Assembly (NCBI RefSeq): GCF_000283155.1
Contig: NW_004454193.1
Location: 11,825,305-11,889,304 of the forward strand
DNA from: Ceratotherium simum simum
Lineage: Eukaryota > Chordata > Mammalia > Perissodactyla > Rhinocerotidae
Direction of reading: 5' to 3'
Length of the DNA stretch: 64,000 bases
Shown here: in pieces, positions 59,466 through 64,000 of the stretch
Layout of the letters: every line of letters starts with the position of its first letter
Numbering within the stretch: position 1 is the stretch's first letter
Program-made: the position numbers and the translations under genes
The notes under the pieces: model-generated
Seen by the model: only the letters and a program-made list of their open reading frames with translations
What the model was told of the DNA's origin: nothing
Database searches by the model: none

Positions 59466-60405
59466 GCTACATAATATACGATTCCAACTAGATGACATCT
59501 CAGAAAGATGATATACACATGCAATGACAAGATAGTGATTGCCAGGGCTTCAAGCAGAAGGAGATAGGGGTGAACAGGCGAAGCACAGGGAATTTCTAGT
59601 CCCATGAAACTATTCTGTTTGATACTATAATGGTGGATCCATGACTCTATGCATGTTAAAACCCAAGTAACTTTATAGCACAAATAATAAGAAAATTAAA
59701 AATTAGTAAAATTTACTACTAAAATTAGTAGTAAGCAAATTAATACAGGCAAGTTAAAAATATTATTTAGGAGGTCAGAGGAGTTCGTGATGGAATGTAG
59801 TATATGACAAAACAACAGAACTGCTTTACAAATGTATCAAACAACCTCAACGAAGGGTGGGTAGAAAAGTTGCTTTGGAAATGAGTGACTTTGGAAATGA
59901 GTAGAGTCTATAAGACTAAAGGTAAAGAAAGTGTACAAAAGCACTGTACTCTGGTTAATAAAGATGTTTGCCACAGGATATGTGTTAAAATTTGGATACA
60001 TATATACCGAGATTGAACAATTAAGTAAATGGATGGTACAAGCCAAGTTTCTTACTGTTTCAGTGACAGTTTACAGACCAGCAAGGGTAGGAGACCGGAA
60101 TGATCTATGTTGTAATGGATTAGAGTTGGAGACATCAGTATGAACTCCTGTTTAGCTTAATATAAATACAGATATATACATATAAAAATATTTATAGATA
60201 TGTGTATATACATGGGTCAGAATGTACACATATTTTCTTGCTCTGTCAGCTAATAGTGCCTAGAAACAATGTCACACAGTAGCAATGAGCAAATCTAATA
60301 CCCAGATAGAATCATTCTTGAATAAAACAAGTCAGAACTTCTTGGGAAAATATCTGTTTCTAGGACTGGGGCAGGAAATACATAAGATTGTTGTTTAGAA
60401 AACTT
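59466..60405 (+). mobile_element. L1M 3' UTR, part 1
   Basis: 'gatactataatggtggatccatgactctatgcatgttaaaaccc', 'aggaggtcagaggagttcgtgatggaatg', 'actgtactctggttaataaagatgtttgccacagg' and 'ctgtcagctaatagtgcctagaaacaatgtcacac' follow the long 3' UTR of an old L1M subfamily. A tandem 'ctttggaaatgagt' pair occurs at 59872-59902. The UTR is cut by an LTR at about 60410. Confidence 0.78.
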
Positions 60406-60409
60406 ACAC

Positions 60410-61298
60410 TTCTGTGTTTCTCTTTTACTCTCACACTACTACCAAAGTCACAATTCTTCTAACACCAGATGTGTGGGGATTTTTCCCCACATCAAACAAT
60501 TCTCTGACACCAGCTGAGTGTCTTACAATTCAACTCAATTTTGATACAATTCAACTCAATTTTGACACTATCTACCTGATCCCACATCAGATCCTACAGG
60601 TTAAGGACTCAGTCATAGAGGACTGCCCACCCCACTCTGGCCAACCACCACTGTCAATTGAAAGTCTAGAACACCAGTGGAAGTCCAGGTTTTCAACAAG
60701 GGGCTGCAGATTGAAGGTTCCAATGACCTCTTCTTTGGGTTTAATTAATTTTCTAGAATGGCACACAGAACTCAGAGAAACATTTTACTTACAAGACTAC
60801 CAGTTAACTATGAAAAGATATAACTCAGGAACAGCCAGGTGGAACAGATGCATAGGGCAAGGTATGGGGAAAGCAGATCAGAACTTCCATGCCCTCTCAG
60901 AGTGTGACACTCTCCCAGCACTTCCAAGTGTTCACCAACCCAGAAGCTTTCCAAACTCATCCTTTTGGGGTTTTATGGGCACTTCATCACATAGGCATGA
61001 TTGATTAAATCATTGGCCATTTGTGAATGAGTTGACCTCCAGGCCCTCTCTCCTTCCCAGAGGTCAGAGGGGGGGACTGAACGTTCCAATTCTTTAATCA
61101 CATGGTTGTTTCCCCTGTCAACCAGCCAACATCCTTAGATGCTTTCCAAAAGTCCCCTCATTAACATAACAAAAGATTCTTTTATCACTCTCATCACTTA
61201 ATAAATTTCAAGAGTTTTAGAACCTCTGTGCCAGGAACAGGGACAAAGACCAAATATATATTTCTTATTATATATGATAATATTACAATAAGCTTGCA
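60410..61298 (-). mobile_element. Solo LTR of an endogenous retrovirus, minus strand, inside the L1 3' UTR
   Basis: Read on the minus strand it has an AT-rich start ('aataagaaatatatatttggtctttgtccctgttcctggcacag'), 'gcccataaaaccccaaaagg' and an end with 'ccttaacctgtaggatctgatgtggg'. The last third then reads 'attgagttgaattgtaagacactcagctggtgtcagagaattg'. This matches an ERVL/MER21-type LTR as I recall it; the name is unverified. A 22-bp unit is duplicated inside it ('attcaactcaattttgatac'). The 196-codon plus frame at 60414-61004 is antisense to the LTR and not a gene. No target duplication could be fixed and no viral genes are present. Confidence 0.65.
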
Positions 61299-61317
61299 GT
61301 ATCTTGTAGTGTACGTG

Positions 61318-61348
<31 letters not shown>

Positions 61349-61799
61349 ACACACTAACGGGGGTAAGACAAAGGACACAGGCCAATTGAAAGTAATCTTT
61401 CCAATAACCAAAGCCAGAAAAATTTGAACAACAAAATAAAGTAGTTTTAGATTATAAACTAAATTATAAAATAAAACTATCCATTGAGCCTAGGCTGATA
61501 TGAAAATATGCCTGAATAAATAAGTAAATAAACGGGGAAAAGGATATAGAAACATCTCTTCTGCAGAAAAATTGCAAATAACTTATGTAGGTACTCCTCA
61601 CCCAAGGAGGTGGAGCATAACTCCTCACTCTCGCATTGTGGGTTGCTCATAGTGACTTCCTTCCAAAGAATACAGTACCAAACATGTGTGTGGGGATAAC
61701 TTTACACTGGAAAAACCTGGCAAACATTACCTCAATCAGATGATCAAGGTCAAAATCAACAGTGATAAGTCTTGTTGATAGTATGTACCTTTGATGTGA
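61299..61799 (+). mobile_element. L1M 3' UTR, part 2, with (AC)n
   Basis: After the LTR the L1 UTR resumes: 'tctgcagaaaaattgcaaataacttatgtagg', 'gtgacttccttccaaagaatacagtacc', 'aaaaacctggcaaacattacctcaatcag' and 'atcaaggtcaaaatcaacagtgataagtcttgttgatagtatgtacctttgatgtga'. A (CA)n run lies at 61318-61346. Confidence 0.78.
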
Positions 61800-62355
61800 T
61801 GTTGTAGGAGAGGAAGACCTATCCTCTACCCTCTAGGTCCTTCTGGCTGGTCTAACAATTAAACTGACACGAGAGAGAACAACAGGAGAAAATCAAACAA
61901 AGTTTAATCACATGTTACACATGGGAGAAACTCAGGAAAACTGAGTTACTTGCCAAAATGGCTGAAGCCACTGCCTTAAATACCATCTTCAGCTAAAGAC
62001 AAAGGAGGATGTTGGGGATAGTTGTTTGGTGCTTCAAAGGGGAAAAAGTCAATTTACATGAATGTAAATTGAAAATTTTGGAATGGAGATGGAAAAGAAA
62101 ATGTTTGATAAACAAATGTTTGTTGGGCCGTGTGTAGACAATGAGACCTGAGAGAACTTCGATACAGATGGACTTGCTAGTGCCTTCTGGTCTGCCACAC
62201 CTAGAGCTATCTAACTCCTTCCTGGGACAGGCCTTCTATCTTAAGTACTTTTAGGTAGTTAGGGGGAAGTTCAAAATTTCTTCCTGAGTCTTTTGTTCCC
62301 AAAAATAATCATGCCAGAGAGACATATTTGGGATGGCAAACTCTGATCCCCCACA
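61800..62355 (-). mobile_element. Solo ERV1-type LTR, 556 bp, minus strand, with TG...CA ends and 6-bp TSD
   Basis: The plus strand starts 'tgttgtaggagagg' and ends 'ctgatcccccaca'. The 6-bp 'atgtga' flanks it on both sides (61794-61799, 62356-62361). The L1 3' UTR reads on correctly when the LTR and one repeat are ignored. On the minus strand there is a TATA-like 'tatttaagg' (61973-61981), then a poly(A)-like 'attaaa' (61903-61908). A terminal block, 'cagccagaaggacctagagggtagagg', follows. The family is probably a MER4-group class I LTR (name unverified). No viral genes remain. Confidence 0.85.
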
Positions 62356-62815
62356 ATGTGATGAAAATGAAAGTTTACCTCTGTTTTCTTCCTCCCAGAC
62401 CTCCATACTCCAGTCTAATCATGAGAAAAACATCAGGCAAATCCCAGTTGAGGAAGATCCTACGAAACACCTGACTACTATTCCTCAAACTGTCAACGTC
62501 ATTAAAGACAAGATAAGCCTAAGACACTGTAACAGCCAAAATAAGGCTAAGAAGGTATGACAACTAATGAAATGTGGTATCCTAGATGGGACCCTGGAAC
62601 AGAAAAGGGACATTAGATAAAAATTAAGGAAATACAAATAAAATGTAGACTTCAGCTCATAATAGTGTATCAGTATTGGTTCATTAATTGTAACAAATAT
62701 ACACACTGATGTAAGGTGTTAATAGAAGTGGAAACTAGCTGTGGAGTATATGGGAACTCTCTGCACTGTTTTCACAATTTTACTGTAAATCCAAACAGTT
62801 TTAAAATTTTAAAAA
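62356..62815 (+). mobile_element. L1M 3' UTR, part 3 and 3' end
   Basis: The last part reads 'ctaatcatgagaaaaacatcaggcaaatcccagttgagg', 'gtggtatcctagatgggaccctggaacagaaaaggg', 'gtatcagtattggttcattaattgtaacaaat' and 'gtggagtatatgggaactctctgcactg', ending in A/T-rich sequence near 62815. It completes the element that begins near 55 kb. The 75-codon frame at 62333-62560 is part of it. Confidence 0.85.
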
Positions 62816-63070
62816 TTTATGTTAAAAATATGTTAATAAACCTCCCTTTGGCAAACAAGTTCACACGTTATCTGTTTAATTCTCATAAGCCTCAAATAGC
62901 GTCCTCAAATTAGGTCCCTTACTTCCTTCATTGCTCCCTCGTTCCTGCCCTCCTTCCCTCCTTGGCATTGGAGAAATAACATAATATCTGTTTTTCCATT
63001 TGGAAAAATTCTTAATTTAGTCAATGGGCAAAAATTCTATCTGTTGATATGAGGAATACCATTTAATATG
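62816..63070. other. No recognised feature
   Basis: A short pyrimidine-rich patch at 62918-62965 contains 'cctgccctccttccctcc'. No gene or named repeat. Confidence 0.4.
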
Positions 63071-63082
63071 GCTGGATGAAGC

Positions 63083-63199
63083 TGTATATATATATATACA
63101 GTATATATATATATATATATACTTTTATATATATATATACTATATATACTTTCATATATATATATACTATAATATATATATTGTATATATATATATAGT
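63083..63199. repeat. (TA)n microsatellite with interruptions
   Basis: Almost pure TA, broken by 'cag', 'cttt', 'cta' and 'ttg' spacers. It reads the same on both strands over long stretches, so it can fold into cruciforms. The 84-codon minus frame at 63063-63317 is its low-complexity translation. Confidence 0.93.
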
Positions 63200-63204
63200 A
63201 TGAA

Positions 63205-64000
63205 ACTACTAGGGATTTTATATGTCCAGGTATAATGATGTTTTTAGTAATAATTGTGGTTATTACCTTAAAATGTTTTATATCACAGAAATAATGAAAT
63301 TTCCTTGTCAATTGCATTCTAATGAATTCTCATCAGATCTTTAACGCTTTGTCAAGGGAAATCTGAAGGAGGTATTCATTATTATTTAATCCATAATCAA
63401 TCAGTACTTTGTGCTCTGCTTGGATAGAGGTACTAGGGTGCATTCAGAACAAAGTGGACATAGTCTTGGTTGAGCCATTGGGGACCAATGGCACAGCCAT
63501 CCTTTTGTGATGGCTTGGTTGGAAGAGGTCCCAGGGGAGATAATTAAGGCTATTATAAAAGGTATCTTCAATTCTTCATGAGTTTGCCCTCTCTCCCTCT
63601 CTCATCTGTTTAAAACATCTCCTTCCTTCAAAGAAATCCATTACGGAAATTATTTGTGCATCTCTTAACCAGAAACTCTTACAGAAGATTTTCACAGTGA
63701 ATACTGAATGGATAGGGGAATGCATGTTCCTGAACTGTTAGATGGTATAAGACCAACTTACCGATTTGCCCAGAAATTTGCTAGTTTCAGCAATGAATGT
63801 CTTATATCATGGGAAACCCCTCAGTCCTGGGCAAACTAGGACAGTTGTTCACCCTAGTGCAAGGTCTAAGTACTACATGGGGAATGGCTTTAGAAGTCCA
63901 AATGGAAGAAATAGTGGGACCAAGAGAAGGAAAGTAAAAGTTAGCTGTTCAATTGCTGAGAATTCTATATTATGCAGCCTCATGTTCCCTGATAGAAAAT
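63205..64000. other. No gene supported
   Basis: Ordinary sequence to the window edge. 'tattcattattatttaatccataatcaatcagtactttgtgctctgcttggatagagg' may be a decayed reversed L2, but too weakly to call. Confidence 0.35.

Noticed and set aside
59466..59760. The L1-like end at about 59700 as the end of a separate element
   Set aside because: The following 'aggaggtcagagg...' sequence is the next block of the same long L1M 3' UTR, with no A tail or target duplication between.
60414..61004. 196-codon plus-strand open frame, the longest in the window
   Set aside because: It lies antisense inside an LTR and includes that LTR's duplicated 'attcaactcaatttt' unit. It has no recognisable domain.
1..64000. 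Use of repeat orientation to predict the strand of a host gene
   Set aside because: Most L1 pieces are plus, but most MLT1 LTRs are minus, so the two antisense-bias rules give opposite answers.
1..64000. CRISPR arrays, operons, riboswitches, prophage or other prokaryotic systems
   Set aside because: The sequence is plainly mammalian. No spaced direct-repeat array or dense gene layout exists; the repeats seen are microsatellites and retroelements.

Overview
This window reads as mammalian nuclear DNA from an odd-toed ungulate, most likely a horse-type (Equus) genome. The marker is a set of ten tRNA-derived SINEs with the head 'GGGGCTGGCCYRGTGGY..AGTGGTTAAG' and the tail 'GATGTTAGCTCAGGGCCAATCTTCCTC'. 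This is the equine repetitive element (ERE) group, known from Perissodactyla; rhinoceros or tapir cannot be excluded. The sequence is AT-rich and filled with old placental repeats (MIR, L2, L1M, MLT1 LTRs, MER5A and Tigger-like DNA transposons). I see no bacterial or viral gene organisation.

No protein-coding gene, rRNA, tRNA or classical ncRNA gene could be supported. All open frames are short (196 codons at most). The longest lies inside an antisense LTR, and most others lie in repeats or AT-rich filler. The only piece with exon-like marks is 11121-11269: a pyrimidine-rich tract and AG before it, an open frame through it, and a GT after it. I do not recognise its peptide, so it is only a candidate. 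The window is best read as intergenic or deep-intronic DNA.

Layout. 1-210 is the 3' end of an L1 that enters from the left. 210-15600 is old MIR/L2/MER5 debris with one 207-bp Tigger-type MITE, an MLT-like LTR, a 108-bp direct duplication (5181-5288 / 5869-5976) and a small GC-richer patch near 15 kb. 15.6-17.1 kb has two EREs. 18-25.6 kb has L1/L2/MIR remnants and two minus-strand MLT1 LTRs. 27-33.5 kb has MIR and decayed L1 ORF2 pieces. 34.0-35.4 kb is a dense nest: two EREs inserted one after the other at one 15-bp target, then two MLT1 LTRs in opposite orientations. 36.7-40.0 kb has two more 209-210-bp MITEs and an ERE. 40-46 kb is MIR/L2/MLT1 debris. 47.7-53.5 kb has five EREs, an L1 3' end and a 102-nt pure purine run. 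About 55-62.8 kb is one long, inactive L1M element (ORF2 plus a long 3' UTR) split by two minus-strand LTRs, one of them a clean solo LTR with TG...CA ends and a 6-bp target duplication. The right end carries a (TA)n tract.

I found no new biological system. The points most worth a second look are the serial SINE insertion at one target, the unexplained 108-bp duplication, the exon-like stretch near 11.2 kb, three MITEs sharing one deleted form, and the nested L1/LTR chronology. Repeat family names are from memory of consensus sequences and were not searched; boundaries are approximate unless a target-site duplication is given.
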